The notes under the pieces are model-generated. The model saw only the letters and a list, made by a program, of their open reading frames with translations. It was not told the DNA's origin and did no database searches. 64,000 bases of DNA from Metarhizobium sp017305935 (lineage in GTDB: Bacteria; Pseudomonadota; Alphaproteobacteria; Rhizobiales; Rhizobiaceae). The stretch's first letter is position 1. Every line of letters starts with the position of its first letter. The position numbers were made by a program, and so were the translations under genes. The stretch lies in contig NZ_JARRIR010000004.1 of NCBI RefSeq assembly GCF_029601685.1, forward strand, positions 186,001 through 250,000. The letters run 5' to 3'. Shown here piece after piece: positions 25,554-35,540 of this stretch.

Positions 25554-25775
25554 ATGGAATCGCCCTGTATTCTCGTCTGCTCCATCGACATGAACACCGG
25601 CTATTGCTTCGGCTGCGGTCGCACGCGTGACGAGATCGGGCTGTGGACCAGCTATTCCGATGCAGAGCGTCGCGCCATCATGGAAGCCCTGCCCGCGCGG
25701 CTGGAAACGGTCGAACGCAAGCCGCGCCGCGAAACGCGCCGCACCCGTATGGCGCGGGAGCGCAACCTGACATGA
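25554..25775 (+). CDS. DUF1289 small zinc-ribbon-like protein
   Basis: 73 residues with the family pattern ESPCILVCSIDMNTGYCFGCGRTRDEIG: four cysteines in the arrangement C-x3-C-x8-C-x2-C that likely bind a metal. The C-terminal half is Arg-rich. The function is unknown. ATG 25554 matches the family start; a GTG at 25539 is an alternative. It overlaps the protease gene by 4 nt (ATGA at 25772-25775), so the two are coupled. Confidence 0.85.
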   Translation: MESPCILVCSIDMNTGYCFGCGRTRDEIGLWTSYSDAERRAIMEALPARLETVERKPRRETRRTRMARERNLT

Positions 25776-26476
25776 TGAACAGGCTGACCGTCGTTTTCGT
25801 CATTCTCTTTGCCGGCCTTGCCGTTCTTCTGTTCAGCGACAGCAGCAGCCGCATCATGGGGTTGAAGCAGGACGAATTCGGCCGCTTCGTCACCCTGCTG
25901 CCCTTCGCCGCCATGCTGGGCGCCGGCATTCTCGCCAGCCGCCGCAATCTCGGCGACAGTCTGCGGCAGATGTTGATCTGGCTGGTGATCATCCTGGCGC
26001 TCGCCACCGCCTATCTCTACCGCTTCGACGCGATGACCATCGGCAACCGGCTGCTCGGTGGGTTGATGCCCGGCCATGCCGTCGTCGTCACCGATCGCGA
26101 CGGCGATCAGGATGTGGTGATCTACAAGGCGATGAGCGGCCATTTCGAGGCCAATGCCGAGGTCAACGGCCAGACGGTCGGCATGCTCGTGGATACCGGC
26201 GCCAGCATGGTGGCGCTGACCCAGGAAGACGCCGTGCGCGTCGGCATCATCCCGGAAAACCTCACCTATTCGATGACTGTGACCACCGCCAACGGCATCA
26301 CTACCGCAGCACCGGTGACGTTGACCGAGCTGTCCATCGGCCCCATCACCCGCCGCAACGTGCCGGCCATGGTCGCCGAGGAAGGCAAGCTCGACCAGAG
26401 CCTGCTCGGCATGAGCTTTTTGGGCACGCTCAGCAGTCTGCAGATGCAGACGGATGAACTGCGGCTGCGGAACTGA
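25772..26476 (+). CDS. Membrane-anchored retropepsin-like aspartic protease (TIGR02281 type)
   Basis: 234 residues. About three TM helices occupy the first ~90 residues. A C-terminal retroviral-type protease domain follows, with the catalytic Asp141 in LVDTGASMVALT and the flap/loop segment VTTANGITTAAPVTL. Such clan AA proteases act as homodimers; the substrate is unknown and the domain is probably periplasmic. It starts inside the stop of the DUF1289 gene and is convergent with the ABC permease gene, with no gap. Confidence 0.88.
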   Translation: MMNRLTVVFVILFAGLAVLLFSDSSSRIMGLKQDEFGRFVTLLPFAAMLGAGILASRRNLGDSLRQMLIWLVIILALATAYLYRFDAMTIGNRLLGGLMPGHAVVVTDRDGDQDVVIYKAMSGHFEANAEVNGQTVGMLVDTGASMVALTQEDAVRVGIIPENLTYSMTVTTANGITTAAPVTLTELSIGPITRRNVPAMVAEEGKLDQSLLGMSFLGTLSSLQMQTDELRLRN

Positions 26477-27238
26477 TTAGTTCTTCAGACGGTAACCCGT
26501 CCTGAAAATCCAGGTCAGCGTGATCAGGCAGGCGGCCAGGAAGAGAGAGATCATCATCAGGCTGATGACCGGATTGACGTCGGCGATGCCGTAGAAACTC
26601 CAGCGGAAACCGCTGACCAGATACAGCACCGGATTGAAGTGGCTGACCGCCTGCCAGAAGGGCGAGAGCATGTTGATGGAATAAAAGCTGCCGCCGAGGA
26701 AGGTCAGCGGCGGCACCACCAGCATCGGGATCAGGTTGAGCTGCTCGAAATTCTTCGCCCAGATGCCGATCATGAATCCGAACATCGAAAAGCTGACGGC
26801 CGTCAGCAGGAAGAACAGGACCATCATAAAGGGATGCTGGATGTGGATGTCGACGAAGAAATTGGCGGTCAACAGGATGATCGCCCCGATGATCATGCCC
26901 TTGGTCGCCGCCGCGCCGACATAACCCAGCAGGATCTCCGCCGTCGAAATCGGCGCCGAGAGGATCTCGTAGATCGTGCCGGTGAATTTGGGGAAATAGA
27001 TGCCGAAGGAGCCGTTGCCGATGCACTGGCTGAGCAGCGTCAGCATGATCAGCCCCGGCGTGATGAAGGCGCCGTAGGACACGCCCTCCACCTGCTGGAT
27101 GCGCGAGCCGATGGCCGCGCCGAAGACGATGAAATACAGCGAGGTGGAAATGACCGGCGAGACGACGCTCTGCAGCAGCGTGCGCCGCATCCGCGCCATC
27201 TCGAAATAATAGATGGATTTGACCGCCTCGAAATTCAT
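26477..27238 (-). CDS. ABC-2 type transporter permease (YadH-like)
   Basis: 253 residues with six TM helices and the ABC-2 membrane family signature (GFMIGIWAKNFEQLNLIPMLVVPPLTFLGG). It is the membrane half of an exporter whose substrate is unknown; NodJ and drug-export permeases belong to the same family. Its start overlaps the stop of the ATPase gene by 4 nt (27235-27238). TIYEILSAPISTAEILLGY is the cytoplasmic coupling-helix region. Confidence 0.9.
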   Translation of the reverse strand: MNFEAVKSIYYFEMARMRRTLLQSVVSPVISTSLYFIVFGAAIGSRIQQVEGVSYGAFITPGLIMLTLLSQCIGNGSFGIYFPKFTGTIYEILSAPISTAEILLGYVGAAATKGMIIGAIILLTANFFVDIHIQHPFMMVLFFLLTAVSFSMFGFMIGIWAKNFEQLNLIPMLVVPPLTFLGGSFYSINMLSPFWQAVSHFNPVLYLVSGFRWSFYGIADVNPVISLMMISLFLAACLITLTWIFRTGYRLKN

Positions 27239-28167
27239 GCTCTTTCCCCCACGAGTTGGACGAAGATGTCCTCCAGCGAGCTTTGCTGCGTCGACAGATC
27301 CTTGACGTGGACATCGGCGGCGGCAATCGCCGCCAGCAGTGAGGCGATGGTCGCCTGCTCGCCCTCATGCGCGGCATTGAAATCGTAGACCAGCCGGTTG
27401 CCGTCATTGGCGAGCGACAGGCCGCGCCCCTCCAGCGACCCCGGCATTGTCGGCAGCGGCTCGGCGAGATCGAGGATCAGTTGCTTGCGCCCGAGTTTCT
27501 GCATCAGCGTCGCCTTGTCCTCGACCAGCAGCAGGTTGCCGCCATTGATGACGCCGACGCGGTCGGCGATCTCCTCGGCCTCCTCGATGTAATGGGTGGT
27601 GAGAATGATTGTGACGCCATTTTCGCGCAGACGTTCGACCACCTTCCACATGTCCTTGCGCAGCGTCACGTCGACGCCGGCGGTCGGTTCGTCGAGGAAC
27701 AGCACGGTCGGTTCGTGCGACAATGCCTTGGCGATCAGAACACGCCGCTTCATGCCGCCGGAAAGCTCACGCAGCATGTTGTCGCGTTTGTCCCAGAGCG
27801 AGAGATCCTTGAGGATGCGCTCGATATAGGCGGGATCGGGCTTGCAGCCATGCAGGCCGCGCGAGAACACCACCGTGTTCCATACCGTCTCGAACTGGTC
27901 GGTGGTCAGTTCCTGTGGCACGAGACCGATCAGCCGCCGCGTCTGGCGAAAATCGCGCACCACATCATGGCCGGCGACCTTCACCTCGCCGCCGCTCGGA
28001 TTGACGATGCCGCAGACGATCGAAATCATCGTCGTCTTGCCGGCGCCGTTCGGCCCGAGCAGGGCCAGGATCTCGCCCTGCTCGATATCGAGATTGACGC
28101 CCTTCAGGGCCTGAAAACCGTTTGAATAGGCTTTGGTGAGATTGCGAATGGAAACGATGGGAGCCAT
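27235..28167 (-). CDS. ABC transporter ATP-binding protein (YadG-like)
   Basis: 310-residue ATPase. Walker A is GPNGAGKTT, the signature is LSGGMKRR, and Walker B is VLFLDEPTAGVD, then the H-loop TTHYIEEAEE. The ~80 C-terminal residues form an accessory domain as in YadG/NodI-type exporters. It forms a two-gene exporter operon with the overlapping permease gene. The start is followed directly by a family-like IVSIRNLTKAYSNGFQAL segment. Confidence 0.93.
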   Translation of the reverse strand: MAPIVSIRNLTKAYSNGFQALKGVNLDIEQGEILALLGPNGAGKTTMISIVCGIVNPSGGEVKVAGHDVVRDFRQTRRLIGLVPQELTTDQFETVWNTVVFSRGLHGCKPDPAYIERILKDLSLWDKRDNMLRELSGGMKRRVLIAKALSHEPTVLFLDEPTAGVDVTLRKDMWKVVERLRENGVTIILTTHYIEEAEEIADRVGVINGGNLLLVEDKATLMQKLGRKQLILDLAEPLPTMPGSLEGRGLSLANDGNRLVYDFNAAHEGEQATIASLLAAIAAADVHVKDLSTQQSSLEDIFVQLVGERA

Positions 28168-28253
28168 GGAACGCTCTTGCGGGAGACACTTTTGAGCTTC
28201 ACGCTATATAGATGTCCCGAGGCGACGGCACACCCCCCATGGCCAGAAAATAG

Positions 28254-29543
28254 TCAGTCGCAGTGACGATAGCCCGAGCGGCGCTCGCGCAAGTCGAAGT
28301 GGAAATGATCCTTGTGGTGCGGGTCGCTGCCCGGGCCGAGCACGGTGTTGAAATATTTGCAGCTATCGCTGCGCACCGCCTTCAGCAATGCCTTTTCGCG
28401 GAAAGCGAAGAAACCCGGCTTGCGCACGTCGATCTTCTTGCCGTTGTTGAGCACGAACTTGCCGACATCGATGGCGTTGCCATGCGCGTGCTCCGACCAG
28501 GGATTGCGCGCGCTGGAATTCATCCGCCGGCAGGAATAGCCGCCGAGCGGGACGATGGTCTTGATGCCGGACCAATAGCGCATCCGCGCCGAGGGCTGCA
28601 GCTCGTTCTTCACCCACTTGGCGAAGGCGAGCGTCACCTGGCAGTTCAGCTTGGTGGCCGGGCGAACGCCGATGCTGCCGCCGGAAAGACCGCTGACCTG
28701 GATCGGATAGGGAATGCCGCAGGTCGGGCCTTGCGAGATCGGCGAGATATCCTGGAAGACGACGCCCATGCGCTTCAATTCGGCGCGGCAGGCGCGTTCG
28801 GAGGCCGGCATGACGCCGGGCGTCTGGCGCTCGATGGCGGGATTGTCGGGACGCGCCAGGAAGGCCACCTGCTCGCTGCCCTCGTCTGCGACCGGCGCGC
28901 TGCGGCGGCCCTGGCGGTTCGACGCCTGCGGCTTCCATTGCGATTGGGTGTCGAGTTCCTCGCCCATGTCCGATTGCGGCAGGCGGCTGCGGCCGGCCGG
29001 CTGCGACACCACCGTCGGCGCATCGGTGCCGATTCCATCGACCACGGGCTGGTCGGTCTCGCCCTCGGCGATCTGGTTGGCCTGCTCCTCGGCAAGCCCG
29101 ACCACCGGCTGCTGTTGCCGCTTTGGCGCGACGCCGAGTTGCGAATCCATGTTGACGCCGCCTTCCGGGGCGCGCAAAGGCTGCACGCCCATGGAGGTAT
29201 CTATGCCGTCATTGGCGGCCAGCGCCTCCTCACTGTCGATCTTCGGCAGGCGGCGCGGCGTGGCGGCGGCGTTCGCCTGCAGCGGCGCGCTTTCCACCGA
29301 CGAAGCGCTGGCAGGATCGCCGGCTTCGAAGGTATCGACCGAGGAAACCGGCCGAGGGTTGGCGGTATAATTCGCCTGCTGGTCGACGCCCGAGGGCGGC
29401 AGCGGCTGGGCCACGTTCTGGACCGGCTCGACCGAGCCGACGAAGGTGCTGTCGTCGAACCGGGCGGAGGGCGTACACGCAACCAGGGCCGTCGACATCA
29501 GCAACGGCGCCGCGACACGCCGCAGAAAGGAAACATACGCCAT
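28254..29543 (-). CDS. Extensin-like (DUF882-neighbour type) lipoprotein, C-terminal extensin-like domain
   Basis: 429 residues. The N-terminus is a lipoprotein signal (LLMSTALVACTPS, Cys about residue 22). About 230 disordered residues follow, and then an extensin-like C-terminal domain of ~180 residues (ACRAELKRMGVVF, CGIPYPIQVSG, LNCQVTLAFAKWV, SEHAHGNAIDVGKF, DPHHKDHFHFDL). The spaced His/Asp residues look like a metal-dependent peptidase site of the D,D/L,D-carboxypeptidase-like type. It is probably an envelope cell-wall-modifying lipoprotein. ATG 29543 is chosen because the signal peptide starts there. Confidence 0.83.
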   Translation of the reverse strand: MAYVSFLRRVAAPLLMSTALVACTPSARFDDSTFVGSVEPVQNVAQPLPPSGVDQQANYTANPRPVSSVDTFEAGDPASASSVESAPLQANAAATPRRLPKIDSEEALAANDGIDTSMGVQPLRAPEGGVNMDSQLGVAPKRQQQPVVGLAEEQANQIAEGETDQPVVDGIGTDAPTVVSQPAGRSRLPQSDMGEELDTQSQWKPQASNRQGRRSAPVADEGSEQVAFLARPDNPAIERQTPGVMPASERACRAELKRMGVVFQDISPISQGPTCGIPYPIQVSGLSGGSIGVRPATKLNCQVTLAFAKWVKNELQPSARMRYWSGIKTIVPLGGYSCRRMNSSARNPWSEHAHGNAIDVGKFVLNNGKKIDVRKPGFFAFREKALLKAVRSDSCKYFNTVLGPGSDPHHKDHFHFDLRERRSGYRHCD

Positions 29544-29835
29544 ACAACCGTCTCTTCCGCAACGCCGCCGGGAGATTCCGACGAAACCTGAGGCAAGCCT
29601 GCACCGGGGTCGCGACGCATCCATGGCCGATCCGTGTCGAATCCATGGTTTCGCGCCGCATGTGGCCGCACGCGCACCGAAAGAGGACAGTTTAAGCGGA
29701 TATGGTAAATGCCGGGTTGACGCCTGACGGCCAGAGTAACCTTAACCTTTGGCAAACCTGCCCTCGCCTCTTGCCAGCCCCTCGGCCCCGTCCCATTCTG
29801 GCGATCCCGCCAGACCCGTAATCGAGACGAATCGC

Positions 29836-30225
29836 ATGACCGAGAATGACAAGCCGACCGGAGAACTGACCCTGCGCACCCTGGCCATGCCCGGCGACGC
29901 CAATGCCGCCGGCGATATTTTCGGCGGCTGGGTGATGGCGCAGATGGACCTGGCCTGCGGCATCCGCGCCGCCGAGCGCGCCGGGGGACGCGTCGTCACC
30001 GCCGCCGTCAAGGAAATGGCTTTCCGGCTTCCGGTGAAGATCGGCGACACGCTTTGCGTCTATACCGATATCGTCGCCGTCGGTCGCACCTCGATCACGC
30101 TGCGGGTCGAAAGCTGGGCGCAACGCTACCTGACGCCGGTCATGGAAAAAGTGACGGCCGCCACCTTCATCATGGTGGCGCTCGATGGCGACGGCCATCC
30201 CACGCCGGTGCCGGCAGAAGGCTGA
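29836..30225 (+). CDS. Acyl-CoA thioesterase (hotdog fold, YciA-like)
   Basis: 129 residues with the single hotdog domain of YciA/acyl-CoA hydrolases: TLAMPGDANAAGDIFGGWVMAQMD contains the conserved Asn and catalytic Asp region, followed by TAAVKEMAFRLPVKIGD. It should hydrolyse acyl-CoA esters in the cytosol. In-frame codons upstream to 29749 give Pro/Ser-rich sequence unlike the family, so ATG 29836 is used. Confidence 0.88.
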   Translation: MTENDKPTGELTLRTLAMPGDANAAGDIFGGWVMAQMDLACGIRAAERAGGRVVTAAVKEMAFRLPVKIGDTLCVYTDIVAVGRTSITLRVESWAQRYLTPVMEKVTAATFIMVALDGDGHPTPVPAEG

Positions 30226-30294
30226 GACTTTTCCGGGAAAGTGGACATCGGACGAAAAATGCGATGAGCACATAAATCGCGGCTCGACGCGCGT

Positions 30295-30309
30295 GTTTCC
30301 TTTTTGTAC
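30295..30309 (+). promoter_or_regulatory. Candidate LexA (SOS) box upstream of uvrB
   Basis: GTTT-N7-GTAC matches the alphaproteobacterial LexA consensus GTTC-N7-GTTC at 6 of 8 positions and lies 46 nt upstream of the uvrB start. The match is imperfect, so this is tentative. Confidence 0.3.
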
Positions 30310-30354
30310 TCATCCCCCCTTTTCTTCCGCGCGGACTCTCTCCATATTCCGCCC

Positions 30355-33336
<2,982 letters not shown>

Positions 33337-33379
33337 ACACCCGCCTGCGGGGAAGGGTATCTGACGAGGGAAACGGTCG

Positions 33380-34279
33380 ATGAAAACCGTGGACACAGGC
33401 GTTCTGCATATCGCCTATCTCGAATTCGGCCCGCCGCACGGCGTGCCGACGGTATTGCTGCATGGTTTTCCCTATGACGTCCATGCCTATGACGACGCCA
33501 GCCGCCTGCTCGCCGAAACCGGGCATCGCTGCATTGTTCCCTATCTTCGCGGCTATGGTCCGACCCGCTTCTTGAGCATGGAAACGTTACGTTCGGGGGA
33601 GCAGGCAGCGCTCGGCGCCGATCTGCTGGCCTTGCTCGATGCGCTGTCCATCGAAAAAGCCGTGCTCGGCGGCTATGATTGGGGCGGGCGTGCGGCCTGC
33701 ATCGTCGCGGCACTGCATCCGGATCGTGTCCATGGGCTTGTCAGTTGCGGCACCGGCTACAACATCCAGAACATTGCGGCGGCGGCAATGCCGGTCGCGC
33801 CGGAAGAAGAGGCACGTTACTGGTATCAGTATTACTTTCATTCCGCACGCGGTCGCACGGCGCTTGAGACGAACCGTCGCGACCTCTGCCGCTACATCTG
33901 GCAGCTCTGGTCGCCGTCCTGGCGCTTTACCGCTGATGTCTTCGAACGCTCGGCGACCTCATTCGACAATCCAGACTTCGCCGATATCGTCGTCCATTCC
34001 TATCGGCATCGATTTGGCGGCATTCCGGGCGATGCGGCCTATGAAGCGATCGAGGCGCGATTGGCCAGGCAACCGGATATCCATATTCCCACCATCGTCC
34101 TGCAAGGCGCGGATGATGGCGTCGATCCGCCCACACGATCGGATGGCGATGCGAAGCATTTCCGGGATTTTTATCAGCGCCGCGTCATTCCCGAGACGGG
34201 GCACAATCTGCCTCAGGAGGCGCCGCGCGATTTCGCCGACGCCATTCAATACGTCTCGCGCGGTTTTCAGAGACGATAG
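33380..34279 (+). CDS. Alpha/beta hydrolase, epoxide-hydrolase-like
   Basis: 299 residues, cytosolic. The nucleophile elbow is GGYDWGG, so the nucleophile is Asp100 rather than Ser, and an HGFP oxyanion-hole motif occurs at 28-31; the candidate catalytic His is His275 in ETGHNLPQ. The Asp nucleophile plus HGxP pattern is typical of epoxide hydrolases and dehalogenase relatives. The substrate is unknown. Codon use has more rare-looking A/T-ended codons than its neighbours, but not enough to claim transfer. A 9-bp hairpin follows it. Confidence 0.83.
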   Translation: MKTVDTGVLHIAYLEFGPPHGVPTVLLHGFPYDVHAYDDASRLLAETGHRCIVPYLRGYGPTRFLSMETLRSGEQAALGADLLALLDALSIEKAVLGGYDWGGRAACIVAALHPDRVHGLVSCGTGYNIQNIAAAAMPVAPEEEARYWYQYYFHSARGRTALETNRRDLCRYIWQLWSPSWRFTADVFERSATSFDNPDFADIVVHSYRHRFGGIPGDAAYEAIEARLARQPDIHIPTIVLQGADDGVDPPTRSDGDAKHFRDFYQRRVIPETGHNLPQEAPRDFADAIQYVSRGFQRR

Positions 34280-34282
34280 GAC

Positions 34283-34304
34283 GGCGGCGCCCGAAGGCGC
34301 CGCC
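34283..34304. terminator. Hairpin between convergent hydrolase and prfB genes
   Basis: A perfect 9-bp G+C stem (34283-34291 with 34296-34304) with a CGAA tetraloop, between two convergent stop codons. T-tracts are absent on both sides, so it may work as a weak bidirectional terminator. Confidence 0.55.
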
Positions 34305-34311
34305 ATGCCGG

Positions 34312-35443
34312 TCAATCGATGTCGGCGACGGCCGCGTCGGCCTTGCCGCTAATGCGATGGGCCAGCGCAGCCTCCATGAAGGGGCTGACGTCGCCGTCGA
34401 GCACGTCACCGGGCGCGGTGCTTTCGACGCCGGTGCGCAGATCCTTGACCAACTGGTAGGGCTGCAGCACGTAGGAGCGGATCTGGTGGCCCCAGCCGAT
34501 GTCGGTCTTGGAGGCCGCCTCGGCATTGGCCGCTTCTTCACGCTTCTTCAGTTCGGCCTCATAGAGACGGGCGCGCAGCATGTCCCACGCCTTGGCTCGG
34601 TTCTTGTGCTGTGATCGTTCCTGCTGGCAGGCGACGACGATACCGGTCGGGATATGCGTGATGCGCACAGCCGAGTCGGTGGTGTTGACGTGCTGGCCAC
34701 CCGCGCCCGACGAGCGGTAGGTGTCGATGCGGCAATCGCTTTCGTTGACCTCGATCTGGATCGATTCGTCGACGACCGGATAGACCCAGACCGACGAGAA
34801 CGAGGTATGGCGGCGCGCATTGCTGTCATAAGGCGAGATGCGGACCAGGCGATGCACGCCCGATTCGGTCTTCAGCCAGCCATAGGCATTGTGACCCTTG
34901 ACCAGCAGGGTCGCGGACTTGATGCCGGCTTCTTCTCCGTCATGTACTTCCAGCAGTTCGACCTTGAACTTCTGCTTCTCCGCCCAACGCGTGTACATGC
35001 GCAGCAGCATGCTCGCCCAATCCTGGCTCTCGGTGCCGCCGGCGCCGGAATGGACTTCGAGGTATGTGTCGTTGCCGTCGGCTTCACCCGAAAGCATGGC
35101 TTCCACCTGAAGCCTGCCGGACTCGGCCTTCAATTCCTTCAGCGCATTTTCGGCATCGGTGACGATATCCTGATCGCCCTCTTCCTCGCCCATCGCGATC
35201 AGCTCGATATTGTCGTCGAGCTGTTGCGTCAGGCGCTTAACGCCGTTGATGCTGTCGTCCAGCTGCTGGCGCTCGCGCATCAGCTTCTGGGCTTCCGTCG
35301 AATCGTTCCAGAGGTTCGGATCCTCGGCCTTGTTGTTCAACCAGTCCAGTCGTCTTATCGCCTGGTCCCAGTCAAAGATGCCTCCTCAGCAGGCTTATGG
35401 CCTGCTTGATTTCGTCGACTACGTTCTCGATTTCAGCGCGCAT
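34312..35443 (-). CDS. prfB: Peptide chain release factor 2, expressed by programmed +1 frameshift
   Basis: Recognises UGA and UAA stop codons and triggers peptide release. Read leftward, ATG at 35443 opens a 23-codon zero frame (MRAEIENVVDEIKQAISLLRRHL) that ends at CTT TGA C (35377-35371). An AGGAGG (35386-35381) lies 3 nt before CTT, the layout of the E. coli prfB recoding site. Skipping the T at 35374 continues into the +1 frame (DWDQAIRRLDW, then the main body), giving a 376-residue product. The GGQ peptidyl-transferase motif is in SSGAGGQHVNTTDSA. A TTG at 35340 could only start a truncated protein lacking the N-terminal helix. PBP1A ends 97 nt upstream. Confidence 0.95.
35371..35386 (-). 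promoter_or_regulatory. prfB: prfB programmed +1 frameshift signal
   Basis: AGGAGG-CAT-CTT-TGA-C read leftward: an internal Shine-Dalgarno element, a 3-nt spacer, the CTT slippery codon and a UGA stop followed by C. This is the autoregulatory recoding signal known from E. coli prfB. Low RF2 slows UGA termination and favours the shift. Confidence 0.95.
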
Positions 35444-35493
35444 CGTTCCTGTCTTTGCTCTGTCAAAAAATCGTGGCCTGTCCATAAGGTCAC

Positions 35494-35519
35494 GCGCCCC
35501 GGATGTAAAGCCGGAGCGC
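35494..35519 (-). terminator. Hairpin downstream of the PBP1A gene
   Basis: A 9-bp stem (35494-35502 with 35511-35519, one G-T pair) with an 8-nt loop, about 22 nt past the PBP1A stop. No T-tract follows on the minus strand. prfB starts just beyond, so it may separate the two transcripts. Confidence 0.35.
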
Positions 35520-35540
35520 GCAGCCGAAAAGGATCGGGGG

